From: Planctomycetales bacterium 71-10
GTDB lineage: Bacteria > Planctomycetota > Planctomycetia > Isosphaerales > Isosphaeraceae
Direction: 5' to 3'
Assembly: GCA_001898385.1 (NCBI GenBank)
Contig: MKTT01000154.1
Span: 1 to 33,928, forward strand
Length of the DNA stretch: 33,928 bases
Shown here: positions 1 to 9,100 of the stretch, piece after piece
How positions within the stretch are numbered: position 1 is the stretch's first letter
How the letters are laid out: each line of letters starts with the position of its first letter
Notes under the pieces: generated by a model
Databases searched by the model: none
The model's input: the letters and a program-made list of their open reading frames with translations, nothing else
What the model was told of the DNA's origin: nothing
Translations under genes and position numbers: made by a program

Positions 1-114
1 CCGTCGCGGCATAGCGGTCACTCCTGGTCGCAGGGACTCCCCCAGGTGTAACCGACGTCGGAACGCCGATCAATCGGGCTTTGCCGTCCTAGAAAAAAAG
101 GCCGAGTCGGCCGA

Positions 115-597
115 CGACGACGCCTGAAGGGAGCCCCGGGCCGCGGGACGCTCGCCGAGGAGAAGCCGCCGATCTGCGGCATGCTCCAGCGCGGCGGCCG
201 GGTCGTGATCCGGATGCTGGCGAACGTCAAGCAGGCGACGATCCGCCCGCTGATCGCATCCACGATCGCCCCGGGCGCCCTAGTCCACACCGACGAATAC
301 GACATCTACGCCCGGCTGGAAGAGTGGGGGTATCGACATAAGACGGTCTGTCACGGCAAGGGCGAGTACGCCCGCGACGAGGACGGCGACGGCTTCCACG
401 AGGTCCACGTGAACACGATCGAGGGCTTCTGGTCGCTGCTGCGGAGTTGGCTCCGCCCCCACCGCGGCATCCCCCAGGAGACGCTGCCGCTCTACCTCGC
501 GTTCTTCCAGTTCGTCCACAACGTGCGAGCCCGCGGAGCGGCCCTGCTGGGAGCCCTCATCGCTCAACTGCTCGCATCACCCCGGAATCCGTCATGA
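115..597 (+). pseudogene. IS1595-family (ISXO2-like) transposase, 5'-truncated remnant
   Basis: The reading frame encodes the C-terminal part of a DDE transposase of the IS1595/ISXO2-like type. Visible family hallmarks are the KGAPGRGTL stretch near 127-153, the TDEYDIY segment near 283-303 that carries a catalytic Asp, and HVNTIEGFWSLLRSWLRPHR near 403-462 that includes the late catalytic Glu region. Full-length family members are roughly 300 residues with an N-terminal zinc ribbon; only about 155 residues are present. The frame is closed by a stop at 49-51. Family similarity is recognisable only from about position 124, and no plausible start codon precedes it except the internal ATG at 181. 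Just upstream, frame 2 (bases 92-121) reads EKKAESADDD, which could continue into this frame if one base were missing near 120. I therefore read it as a decayed, N-terminally truncated copy. The window edge prevents checking for the left inverted repeat, and I did not identify a right one after 597. Confidence 0.75.
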
Positions 598-731
598 GCC
601 TCGGCGAAAACCTTTATCATCACGATGGTTACGGCTCGAACCAGGGGACGCTTCGGGCTGCGGGTCGCGACCTGCAATCCGGTAAAGTCGGCGATTTTCC
701 CCCGGTAGGTCGTTCCCCTCGGGTATTACGA

Positions 732-741
732 TTGCTAAATT
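732..741 (+). promoter_or_regulatory. Possible extended -10 promoter element upstream of the DUF1559 gene
   Basis: TTGCTAAATT lies 48 bases before the DUF1559 start codon. It has the extended -10 form TGnTAnATT, but the -35 position (713-718, TTCCCC) is poor. Similar TG(C/G)TA-type boxes occur upstream of several other genes in this window, which is the main support. The rest of 598-789 shows no gene. Confidence 0.3.
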
Positions 742-789
742 CGTGCTACTTCGACGGACGGCTGATCGGCTCCGACTGCGGGGGATGGC

Positions 790-1809
790 ATGCGAGGACG
801 TCGCGGATTCACGCTCATCGAGTTGCTGGTGGTGATCGCGATCATCGCGGTCCTGATCGCCCTGCTGCTCCCCGCGGTCCAGGCGGCCCGCGAGGCCGCC
901 CGGCGGATGCAGTGTACGAACAACCTGAAGCAGCTGGGGATCGCGCTGCACAACTATCACGACGCGATGGGCCGCCTCCCCTATGGTTCGGTGGTCGCCC
1001 AGAAGGGGAACTTCTGGTACCCGGACGGCGTGGGGGGCGAGCACTACCGCTACTCGACCCTGGCGATGCTGGCGCCGTTCCTGGAGCAGACGCCGATCTT
1101 CGGGGCGCTGAATTACAACCACCCCGTCTACCTGCCCGACGGTTCGATCGCACCGGCGAACAGCAGCCTGCTGGCCACGAAGATCGGCCTGTTCCTCTGC
1201 CCCAGCGACGCGCCGATCGACGTCCAGCCCGGCTTCGCCCCGGCGAACTACATGGCGAACGCGGGGAACGGCGTCCCCGGCGGCTCGGCCATGTACGACT
1301 CGCCGAACGGCTGCTTCTTCTTCAACTCCGGCGTCACCTTCGCGGGGATCAGCGACGGCCTCAGCCAGACCGCCATGATCACGGAGAGCCCGCTGGGGCC
1401 CGGCGGCTTCGACGTCCCCACCGGCAAGGCGATGGGCCCGCGGCAGATCATGGCCCAGCAGGCGGCCGTCTCCATCACGACGCAGCTGGACCTGACCGTC
1501 GCCGAGTGCCAGGCCGCCGCCGCGGGCTCGTCCGGCTACTTCAACGGCCAGCGCGGCGGGAGCTGGGCTCAGGGGGACTTCCGGCACGCCCTGTATACGC
1601 ACTTCTACCCCCCGAACTCCAAGATGTTCGACTGCCTCCGGGGGAGCGACTACGGGTGGAAGACGGGCCGGAGCTACCACCCCGGCGGCGTGAACCTCCT
1701 GCTCGGCGACGGCAGCGTGAAGTTCGTCAAGGACTCGATCGACGCCGCGACCTGGGCCGCCCTCGGCACCCGCGCGGGCGGCGAGGTCGTGTCGTCGGAC
1801 GCCTATTGA
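790..1809 (+). CDS. DUF1559 domain-containing protein with pseudopilin N-terminus
   Basis: 339 residues. The N-terminus has a type IV prepilin-like (class III) signal: a short basic leader ending in Gly6, cleavage expected before Phe7, the FTLIE motif with Glu11 at mature position +5, and a hydrophobic helix to about residue 30. The sequence following the helix (LPAVQAAREAARRMQCTNNL) is the hallmark junction of planctomycete DUF1559 proteins. The C-terminus carries the H-x9-DG motif (His297, Asp307-Gly308) typical of the family. The family is massively expanded in Planctomycetes and its members are thought to be exported or surface-assembled, but no molecular role is established. The start at 790 is preceded by a GGGGATGG stretch. 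The gene lies only 25 bases before the first ABC permease, so co-transcription with the exporter is likely. Identity is certain at family level; function is unknown. Confidence 0.95.
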   Translation: MRGRRGFTLIELLVVIAIIAVLIALLLPAVQAAREAARRMQCTNNLKQLGIALHNYHDAMGRLPYGSVVAQKGNFWYPDGVGGEHYRYSTLAMLAPFLEQTPIFGALNYNHPVYLPDGSIAPANSSLLATKIGLFLCPSDAPIDVQPGFAPANYMANAGNGVPGGSAMYDSPNGCFFFNSGVTFAGISDGLSQTAMITESPLGPGGFDVPTGKAMGPRQIMAQQAAVSITTQLDLTVAECQAAAAGSSGYFNGQRGGSWAQGDFRHALYTHFYPPNSKMFDCLRGSDYGWKTGRSYHPGGVNLLLGDGSVKFVKDSIDAATWAALGTRAGGEVVSSDAY

Positions 1810-1834
1810 GCCCCACGCCCCGGAGCCGGGATTC

Positions 1835-3256
1835 ATGATCGGTCGGATCGCGCGCAAGGAATTCACGGAGATGACCCGCGACGGCCGCTTCCGCGCCGCG
1901 GCGGCCGTCGTGGCGATCCTGCTGACGGCCTCGCTCGCGATGGGGTGGAAGCGGCACCGCGACGTCGACGCCGAGCGTCACGCGGCGGCGCTCGCGACCC
2001 GCCGACAGTGGCTCGAACAGGGGACGAAGAATCCGCATTCGGCCGCCCACTACGGGACCTACGCCTTCAAACCCAAGACGCCGCTGTCGATGGTCGATCC
2101 GGGGGTGGACGCCTATACGGGCGTCGCCGTCTGGCTGGAGGCGCATAAGCAGAACGAGTTCCGCTACCGCCCCGCGCAGGACGCGACGGCCGTCGCGCGG
2201 TTCGGCGAGCTGAGCGCGGCGGCGACGCTGCAACTGCTCCTGCCGCTGCTGATCGTCCTCCTGGCCTTCCCCGCCTTCGCGGGCGAGCGCGACCTGGGGA
2301 CGCTCCGACAGTTGCTGAGCCTGGGGGTCAGGCCGCGCGACCTGGCGGCGGGGAAGGCGGCGGGGGTGGTGGCCGCCCTCGGGCTGCTCCTCGTCCCGGC
2401 GACGGCGGCGGGCGTCCTGGCCCTGGCCCTGGCGACGGGGGCCGGGCCGCTCGCGGCGGAGGTCCCGCGCATGGCCGCGATGGGCCTGGGCTACCTCCTC
2501 TACTACGGGGCGTTCGTGGGGATCGCGGTCGCCGTCTCCGCATGGGCCGGGACGGCGCGCACGGCGCTGCTGGTCCTGCTGGCCTTCTGGATCGCCAACG
2601 CGCTCATCGTCCCCAGGATCGCGGTCGACGTCGCGAAGCGGCTGCACCCGACGCCGTCGGCCCTGGCGTTCGGGCAGGCGGTCGACCGCGAGCTGAAGAA
2701 GGGGGTCGACGGCCACGACCCGAACGACCCCGGCCTCGCCGCGTTGAAGGCCCGCGTCATGCGGGAATACGGCGTCGATCGGATGGAGGAACTGAAGATC
2801 GATTTCGCGGGCGTGACGCTCCAGGCGTCCGAGGACCACGGCAATCGCGTCTTCGACGAGCACTACGGGGCCCTGTGGGACGCCTTCGCCCGGCAGGACG
2901 ACGTGCAGCGGGCCGCCGCGCTGGCGTCGCCGCTGATGGCGGTACGGTCGCTCTCGATGGCGGCGGCCGGCACGGAGCCCGACCAGCATCGCGACTTCGC
3001 CGCCGCGGCCGAGGACTACCGTCGGGGGATGATCCGGGTCATGAACGAGGACATCGCCGAGCACGGCAAGGGGCCCGACGCCGAATACCTGGCCGGCGAC
3101 GACGTCTGGGCGAAGGTCCCCGACTTCTCCTACGAGCGCCCCCCCTTCGCCGGCGTCGCCGGCCGGCGCTGGCCGGACCTCGCGGCCCTGGCCGGCTGGT
3201 GCGCGGGGGCGGCCCTCCTGGCGACGGCCGCGGTCGCCCGCGTCCGCGCGTTCTAA
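1835..3256 (+). CDS. ABC-2 type transporter permease, DUF3526-like (first of pair)
   Basis: 473 residues. An N-terminal cytoplasmic segment (RKEFTEMTRDGRF) precedes TM1 at about 21-38. A large extracytoplasmic loop follows, then TM2 about 127-149, the cytoplasmic ERDLGTLRQLL coupling segment at 151-161, TM3 about 175-200, TM4 about 212-237 and TM5 about 243-261. A second large loop (about 265-445) precedes a last TM at about 449-468. Two large extracytoplasmic loops and the ER-x2-GTL motif after TM2 are the layout of DUF3526/ABC-2 permeases (GldF/NosY-like). It sits 25 bases after the DUF1559 gene and 15 bases before a second permease of the same architecture, followed by their ATPase. The two permeases probably form a heterodimeric channel in the cytoplasmic membrane. 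The substrate cannot be read from the sequence. The reverse strand of this gene is also open for a long stretch, which is a composition artefact. Confidence 0.9.
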   Translation: MIGRIARKEFTEMTRDGRFRAAAAVVAILLTASLAMGWKRHRDVDAERHAAALATRRQWLEQGTKNPHSAAHYGTYAFKPKTPLSMVDPGVDAYTGVAVWLEAHKQNEFRYRPAQDATAVARFGELSAAATLQLLLPLLIVLLAFPAFAGERDLGTLRQLLSLGVRPRDLAAGKAAGVVAALGLLLVPATAAGVLALALATGAGPLAAEVPRMAAMGLGYLLYYGAFVGIAVAVSAWAGTARTALLVLLAFWIANALIVPRIAVDVAKRLHPTPSALAFGQAVDRELKKGVDGHDPNDPGLAALKARVMREYGVDRMEELKIDFAGVTLQASEDHGNRVFDEHYGALWDAFARQDDVQRAAALASPLMAVRSLSMAAAGTEPDQHRDFAAAAEDYRRGMIRVMNEDIAEHGKGPDAEYLAGDDVWAKVPDFSYERPPFAGVAGRRWPDLAALAGWCAGAALLATAAVARVRAF

Positions 3257-3271
3257 CCCACGGCGAGTTCC

Positions 3272-4711
3272 ATGCTCCTGCGAATCATGCGACACGACTG
3301 GCGTTGCCTGGCGGCCGACCGTTCCGCCTGGGCCCTCGTCGCCCTGCTCGGGGCCTTCGTCGGCTACGGCGTCTCCAACGGTTCCGCCTGGGTGCGGTTC
3401 CAGCGCGACACGTTGGCCACCGCGGCGCAGGACGAGTCGCAACGCCTGGCCGACCTCCGCCGCGACGCGGAGGATGTCGACCCGAAGGCCGAGCCGGCCT
3501 TCGCCTGGCTCGACCCGAGGACGCCCGGGGTCGTCGCCGGCACGCGAGGCCAGCGCTTCGCCACGGCCCCGCCGGGCCCGCTCGCCGCGCTGGACGTCGG
3601 CCAGGCCGACCTCTACCCCTTCTACTTCAAGATGACCAACCGGACCAAGCAGACCTTCATCGCGGGCGACGAGATCGAGAACCCCTCGAACCTCCTGGCG
3701 GGCCGGTTCGACCTGGGGTTCGTGGTCGTCCAGCTGTTCCCGCTGCTGATCCTGGGCCTGAGCTACAACCTCCTCTCCGCCGAGCGCGAGCAGGGGACGC
3801 TGGCGATGACCCTCGCGCAGCCGGTGCGGCTCCGGACGCTGGCGCTGGGCAAGGTGCTGGCCCGCGCCGCGCTCGTCCTGACGCTGGCGCTCGCCCTGTC
3901 GATCGGCGGGGGCCTGCTCGCGGGCGTGGACCTGCGACGGCCCGACGTCCTGGCGAGGCTCGGGCTGTGGGCCGCGACGGTCGCGGGGTACGGGGCCTTC
4001 TGGTTCGCCCTGGCCCTGGCGGTGAACGCCCTGGGCCGCCCCTCCTCGACCAACGCCGTCGTGCTGGCCGCCTGCTGGATCGCGCTCGTCGTGGTCGCCC
4101 CCGCGCTGCTGAACGTCGCGGTCACCTCGCTCCACCCGGTCCCCTCGCGCGTGGAGCTGATCGGGGCCATCCGCGACGCCTCGGCCGAGGCGTCGGCGGA
4201 GGGGAGCCACCTGCTGGCCCGATACTACGAGGACCACCCCGAGCTGGCGCCGGCCTCGTCCGCCCCCGTCCCGGCCGACTTCCTGGTGAAGCTCCAGGCG
4301 GTCCAGAAGTCGGTGGACGAGACGATCGAGCCGGTCATGGCCCGCTACGACGAGCAGCTCGCGCGGCAGCAGGCGCTCGTCGACCGTTGGCGCTTCCTCT
4401 CGCCGGCGGTCACGGCCCAGGAGGCGCTGAACGACGTGAGCGGGACCAGCCTGGCCCGGCACAAGCACTTCCTCGCCCAGGTGGACGCCTTCCACAAGGA
4501 ATGGCAGGACTTCTTCATCCCGCGGATCATGAGGCGCGAGCGGTTCGCACCCGCCGACTACGACGCGATCCCGAAGTTCCGTTTCCGCGAGCAGCCCCTG
4601 GTCGAGGTCGCCCCGCGGGCCGGGGCCGCGCTGATCGGCCTGGCCGCGCCGGCCGTCGCGCTGGGCCTGGCCGGGCTGGCGGCGCTCCGTCGATACCCGA
4701 TCACCGGCTGA
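3272..4711 (+). CDS. ABC-2 type transporter permease, DUF3526-like (second of pair)
   Basis: 479 residues with the same plan as the upstream permease: an N-terminal RHDWRCLAADRSA cytoplasmic segment, TM1 about 18-34, a first extracytoplasmic loop about 35-145, TM2 about 149-169, the EREQGTL coupling motif at 171-177, three further membrane segments up to about residue 285, a second large loop, and a final TM near 445-470 ending in RRYPITG. The sequence diverges strongly from its neighbour outside these landmarks, so the pair looks like an old duplication that now forms a heterodimer (inference). It is separated from the first permease by 15 bases and from the ATPase gene by 33 bases, all on the same strand. 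Such pairs occur next to different partners in other bacteria, and the substrate is not deducible here. Confidence 0.9.
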   Translation: MLLRIMRHDWRCLAADRSAWALVALLGAFVGYGVSNGSAWVRFQRDTLATAAQDESQRLADLRRDAEDVDPKAEPAFAWLDPRTPGVVAGTRGQRFATAPPGPLAALDVGQADLYPFYFKMTNRTKQTFIAGDEIENPSNLLAGRFDLGFVVVQLFPLLILGLSYNLLSAEREQGTLAMTLAQPVRLRTLALGKVLARAALVLTLALALSIGGGLLAGVDLRRPDVLARLGLWAATVAGYGAFWFALALAVNALGRPSSTNAVVLAACWIALVVVAPALLNVAVTSLHPVPSRVELIGAIRDASAEASAEGSHLLARYYEDHPELAPASSAPVPADFLVKLQAVQKSVDETIEPVMARYDEQLARQQALVDRWRFLSPAVTAQEALNDVSGTSLARHKHFLAQVDAFHKEWQDFFIPRIMRRERFAPADYDAIPKFRFREQPLVEVAPRAGAALIGLAAPAVALGLAGLAALRRYPITG

Positions 4712-4744
4712 CGCCCCCCCGCCCCACGATGAGGTTCCACCGCC

Positions 4745-5449
4745 ATGTTCGAAGCCGTCGGCCTGTCGAAGTCGTACAACGGGGCGGTCGCGCTCGACTC
4801 GCTCGACCTGGCGATCCCGGCGGGCGAGATCTTCTGCCTCCTCGGCGCCAACGGGGCCGGGAAGACGACGACGATCAACCTGTTCCTCAACTTCGTCGCC
4901 CCGACGGCCGGCGTCGCCCGCATCGACGGGCTCGACGTCGTCGGCCATCCGCTGGAGACCAAGCGTCGCCTGGCCTACATCCCGGAGCAGGTCATGCTCT
5001 ACGGGAACCTCACCGGCCTGGAGAACCTGGGCTATCTCGTCGGCCTGTCCGGCGCGGAAGAGCCCTCCGACGCCGGGCTCCGCGCGTTCCTCGCCGACGC
5101 CGGGCTCCCCGCGGAGGCCGCCGATCGTCGGGTGAAGACCTATTCCAAGGGGATGCGGCAGAAGGTGGGCATCGCCCTCGCCATGGCGAAGGGTGCGGGG
5201 TCGATGCTCCTGGACGAGCCCACGTCCGGTCTCGACCCCAAGGCGTCCAACGAATTCTCGGCCCTCCTCCTCAAGATGAGCGAGGCCGGGACGGCCGTGC
5301 TCATGGCCACCCACGACCTCTTCCGCGCCAAGGAGGTCGGCGACCGGGTCGGCATCATGAAGCACGGCAGGCTGGTCGAGATCCTGGAGACGCGCGACGT
5401 CGGCCACTCCGAGCTTGAGCGCATCTATCTGGAACACATGAAGGATTGA
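4745..5449 (+). CDS. ABC transporter ATP-binding protein
   Basis: 234 residues, the usual size of a stand-alone ABC ATPase subunit. Walker A is GANGAGKT at 34-41 (Lys40, Thr41). The signature region is the non-canonical YSKGMRQK at 133-140, as is usual in ABC-2 type exporters. Walker B is MLLDEP with Asp157 and catalytic Glu158, followed by a TSGLDPK D-loop. The H-loop histidine is His190 in ATHD. It is the third gene of the exporter unit and should energise the two preceding DUF3526-type permeases at the cytoplasmic face of the membrane. The C-terminus is short, without the extra domain seen in some drug-exporter ATPases. The stop codon lies 30 bases from the stop of the convergent carbonic anhydrase gene. 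Function as an ATPase is firm; the transported substrate is unknown. Confidence 0.95.
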   Translation: MFEAVGLSKSYNGAVALDSLDLAIPAGEIFCLLGANGAGKTTTINLFLNFVAPTAGVARIDGLDVVGHPLETKRRLAYIPEQVMLYGNLTGLENLGYLVGLSGAEEPSDAGLRAFLADAGLPAEAADRRVKTYSKGMRQKVGIALAMAKGAGSMLLDEPTSGLDPKASNEFSALLLKMSEAGTAVLMATHDLFRAKEVGDRVGIMKHGRLVEILETRDVGHSELERIYLEHMKD

Positions 5450-5479
5450 GTCGATCTTGCGATCGGCACCCGGATTCGA

Positions 5480-6028
5480 TCAGGCCGGGCCGTCGTCGGG
5501 GGGCGGGACGAACGGCGGGAATTCCCCGTCCCGATGGCGTCGGGCCAGGTCGCAATAGTGCCGCCACGAGCGTTCGAGCCGCTCCCGGGCCGAGTCGCCG
5601 ATGAGCCTGAGCACCCGGGCCGGCGAGCCGACGACCAGCGAGCCGGGCGGGACCTCCATGTTCTCCAGCAGGAGGGCCCCGGCCCCGACCACCGAGCCGG
5701 CCCCGACCCGCGCGCCGTTCAAGAGGATCGCCCCCATGCCGATGAGGCAGCCGTCCTCGACGGTGCAGCCGTGGAGGATCGCGCGGTGGCCGACCGTGAC
5801 GCGGTCGCCGACCGTGCAGGGGACGCCCGGGTCGGCGTGGACCATCGTCAGGTCCTGGATGTTCGTCGACGCCCCGATGCGGATCGCCTCGGTGTCGCCC
5901 CGGATCACGGCCTGATACCAGACGCTGGAATCAGGACCGATCTCGACGTCCCCGACGACGATCGCTCCGGGGGCGACGAAAACGCCGGGGTCGAGTCGCG
6001 GTTGTTTTACGAAGGATGAATCGGCCAT
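5480..6028 (-). CDS. Gamma-class carbonic anhydrase family protein (left-handed beta-helix)
   Basis: 182 residues from the ATG at 6028 (MADSSF). The frame is open to 6106, but the extra 26 residues are low-complexity and not family-like. The protein is a chain of hexapeptide repeats (for example IGPDSSVW, VGAGSVVGAGA) forming a left-handed beta-helix. The three histidines that bind the metal in gamma carbonic anhydrases are present: His64 in MVHAD, and His81 and His86 in GHRAILHGC. Gln59 and Asp60 precede the first histidine, as in active-site regions of the family. It may hydrate CO2 in the cytoplasm, but many YrdA/PaaY-like members have no proven activity. The gene is divergent from the PSCyt1/DUF1549 gene, with 76 bases between start codons, and convergent with the ABC ATPase gene. 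The start lacks a good Shine-Dalgarno sequence. Confidence 0.9.
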   Translation of the reverse strand: MADSSFVKQPRLDPGVFVAPGAIVVGDVEIGPDSSVWYQAVIRGDTEAIRIGASTNIQDLTMVHADPGVPCTVGDRVTVGHRAILHGCTVEDGCLIGMGAILLNGARVGAGSVVGAGALLLENMEVPPGSLVVGSPARVLRLIGDSARERLERSWRHYCDLARRHRDGEFPPFVPPPDDGPA

Positions 6029-6031
6029 AAT
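6002..6031 (+). promoter_or_regulatory. Possible sigma70-type promoter for the PSCyt1/DUF1549 gene
   Basis: TTGTTT at 6002-6007 and CATAAT at 6026-6031 are separated by 18 bases, about 73 bases before the ATG at 6105. The -10 box overlaps the start codon of the divergent carbonic anhydrase gene (6026-6028). If both genes are used, transcription of one would pass through or occlude the start region of the other. Confidence 0.35.
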
Positions 6032-6104
6032 CGCACTTGCTTCACGGGACGAACGGAGCGAGTCGTCACGACGAGCGAGACCCTGCCGAGGAGCGCCTCC
6101 CCGC

Positions 6105-9100
6105 ATGCCTCACCGAATTATCGTCGCGCTGGGGCTGGTCGCGGCCCTGGCGACGCCCGCCCTCGGGGCCGAGCCCCCCGTCGACTTCAGCCGCGACGTC
6201 CTCCCCATCCTCTCCGAAAACTGCCTCCTCTGCCACGGGCCGGACGCCGGCACCCGCAAGGCCGACCTCCGGCTCGACGTCCGCGAGGGGGCGCTCCGGG
6301 CCAAGGACCCGATCATCGAGCCCGGCAAGGCCGACGACAGCGAGCTGATCCGAAGGCTCGTCACCGACGACGCCGAGGAGAAGATGCCGCCGGCGAAGTC
6401 CGGCAAGTCGCTCACGCCCGAGCAGGTGGCGACCCTCACCCGCTGGGTCGACCAGGGGGCGCCGTGGGGCAAGCACTGGGCCTTCGAAACCCCGAAGCGT
6501 CCCGAGCCGCCGACCGTCCGCCTCGCCGACCGCGCCCGGAACCCGATCGACCGCTTCGTCCTGGCCCGGCTGGAGCGCGAGGGCCTGGAGCCCGCCCCCG
6601 AGGCCGACAAGGCGACCCTGATCCGCCGCCTGTCGCTGGACCTCCTCGGCGTCCCCCCGACCCTCGCCGAGGTCGACGCCTTCCTGGCCGATCACGCCCC
6701 GGACGCCTACGAGCGGCTGGTCGACCGCCTGCTCGCCTCCCCTCGGTACGGCGAGGCGATGGCCAGCGACTGGCTCGACGGCGCCCGCTACGCCGACACC
6801 AACGGCTATCAGAACGACTTCGCCCGGACCATGTGGCCCTGGCGCGACTGGGTCGTGTCGGCGTTCAACCGCAACATGCCCTTCGACCGCTTCGCGATCG
6901 AACAGGTCGCCGGCGACCGGCTCCCCGACGCCACCCTGGCCCAGAAGGTCGCCACCGGCTTCAACCGCAACAACCGCACCGTCACCGAGGCCGGGTCGAT
7001 CGAGGAGGAATGGCGGATCGAGAACGCCATCGACCGCGTCGAGACCACGGCCACCGTCTTCCTCGGCCTGACGATGGGATGCGCCCGCTGCCACGACCAC
7101 AAGTACGACCCGATCAGCCAGAAGGAATTCTATTCGTTCCTCGGCTTCTTCAACGACGTCAACGAGAAGGGCGTCTACACCGAGACCCGCGGCAACGTCC
7201 CGCCCCTGATCGCCGTCCCGAGCGACGCCGACCGGGCGACGCTCGCCCGCCTCGACGCCGCGATCGCCGAGGCCGCGAAGGCGGTCGAGCAGGCCGAATC
7301 GGGCCTGGGCGCCAGGCAGGCGGAGTGGGAATCGTCGGTCCGGTCCCGCGATTTGCCGGGCGAGCCGGCCGAATGGGGTCTCCGCTACGAGCTGGGAGGG
7401 GCCTTGCCCGCCGGGGCCTCGTACCGCGGCAAGGGCGAGCCGACCTGGGCCGAAGGCCCGACCGGCCGCGCCCTGGCGCTCGACGGCCAGCACGACTCGT
7501 TCGTCGAAGCCGGCCCCGGCACGAACCTGGAGCACGACAAGCCGTTCGCCATCGCCCTCTGGGTCCGGCCGTTCGCCGACGGCGCATGCGTCAGCAAGAT
7601 GGACGACGCGGCCGGCTTCCGCGGCTACGACGTCACCATCACCGAGGGAGGGAAGCTCACCCTCCACCTCATCAACGCCTGGCCCGCCGACGCGATCAAG
7701 GTGAAGTCGAAGGCCCTCCTCCCGCGCGACCCGTGGGCGCACGTCGCCGTCACCTACGACGGTTCGGGCAAGGCGGCCGGCGTGAAGCTCTACGTCGACG
7801 GTAAGCCGGCCGAGTTCGACGTCGAAACCGACACCCTCCGCAGCACGACGGCCACCGACCAGCCGTTGCGGATCGGCTCGCGCTCGACCGGCATGGCCTT
7901 CCGCGGCGAACTGGCCGACGTCCGCATCGCCCATCGCGCGCCGTCTCCCGAAGAAGTCGCCGCCCTGTACGAGCGGGCCGTCCTGGAGATCGCCCGCACG
8001 CCCGAGCCCGACCGGAGCGCCGTCCGCAAGGGCGTCCTGGCCCGCCACTTCCGCGAGCGGGTCGACGGCTCGGCCCCGCCCCTCGCCGATCGGCTCGCCG
8101 CATTGAAGAAGGAGAAGGCCGACTTCGAGCAGGCGATCCCCACCGTCATGATCATGGAGGACGCCCCGGCCCGTCGCCCCCTCCACCCCCTGAAGCGCGG
8201 GCAGTACGACCAGCCGGACACCTCGGTCTCGCTGACGGCCGGCGTCCCCGAGTGCCTGCCGCCGCTCCCCGCGGGCACCTCGCCGGATAGGCTGGCGTTG
8301 GCCCGCTGGCTCGTGGCCCCGGAGAACCCGCTCACGGCCCGGGTGACGGTCAACCGGACCTGGCAGCGCCACTTCGGCGAGGGCCTGGTGAAGTCGGCCG
8401 AGAATTTCGGGCTCCAGAGCGAGCCCCCGACGCATCCCCTGCTCCTCGACTGGCTGGCGACGGAGTTCGTCCGCGGCGGCTGGGACCTGAAGGCGCTGCA
8501 ACGGCTGATCGTCACCAGCGCGACGTATCGCCAGTCGTCGCGGGCCCCGGACGACCTGATCCGCCGCGACCCGGAGAACCGCCTGCTCGCCCGCGGCCCC
8601 CGCTTCCGGCTCGGCGCCGAGGCCGTCCGCGACAACGTGCTGGCGGTCGCCGGGCTGCTCTCGTCCAGTTTCGGCGGGCCGTCGGTCAAGCCTTACCAGC
8701 CGGCCGGGCTGTGGGAAGAACTGGCCGGCGGCGCCGGCGAGGGGCCCTACATCCAGGGCAAGGGCGACGACCTCTATCGCCGCAGCCTCTACATCTACCG
8801 GAAGCGGACCGTCCCCCACCCGGTGATGGCCACGTTCGACGCGCCCAGCCGCGAGATCTGCCAGGTCAAGCGGGCCCGGACGAACACCCCGCTCCAGGCG
8901 CTCGAACTGTTGAATGACGTCGTCTACGTCGAGGCGGCGCGGAACCTGGCCGCGAAGATGATCGCCGAGGGGGGCTCGACGCCCGAGGACCGCATCGCCT
9001 TCGCGTTCCGACGGGCCACCGGCCGCGAGCCGAACCAGGACGAGCGTCGGGTGCTTACGGGCGGCCTGGCGAAGTACCTCGAAGCCTTCCGCGCCGACCC

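Noticed and set aside
93..99. A7 run as a programmed frameshift site for an intact IS1595 transposase
   Set aside because: IS1595 elements normally encode the transposase in one frame, and the upstream frame shows no catalytic Asp region, so decay or truncation is simpler.
447..1838. Forward open frame of 463 codons overlapping the transposase end and the DUF1559 gene
   Set aside because: It is in a different frame from both supported genes, and its translation is Arg/Pro-rich without family features.
1727..5437. Reverse-strand open frame of about 1236 codons opposite the ABC exporter genes
   Set aside because: The translation is Arg/Gly/Pro/Asp-rich without domains, while the forward strand shows three well-formed ABC proteins. 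It is a by-product of GC-rich third positions.
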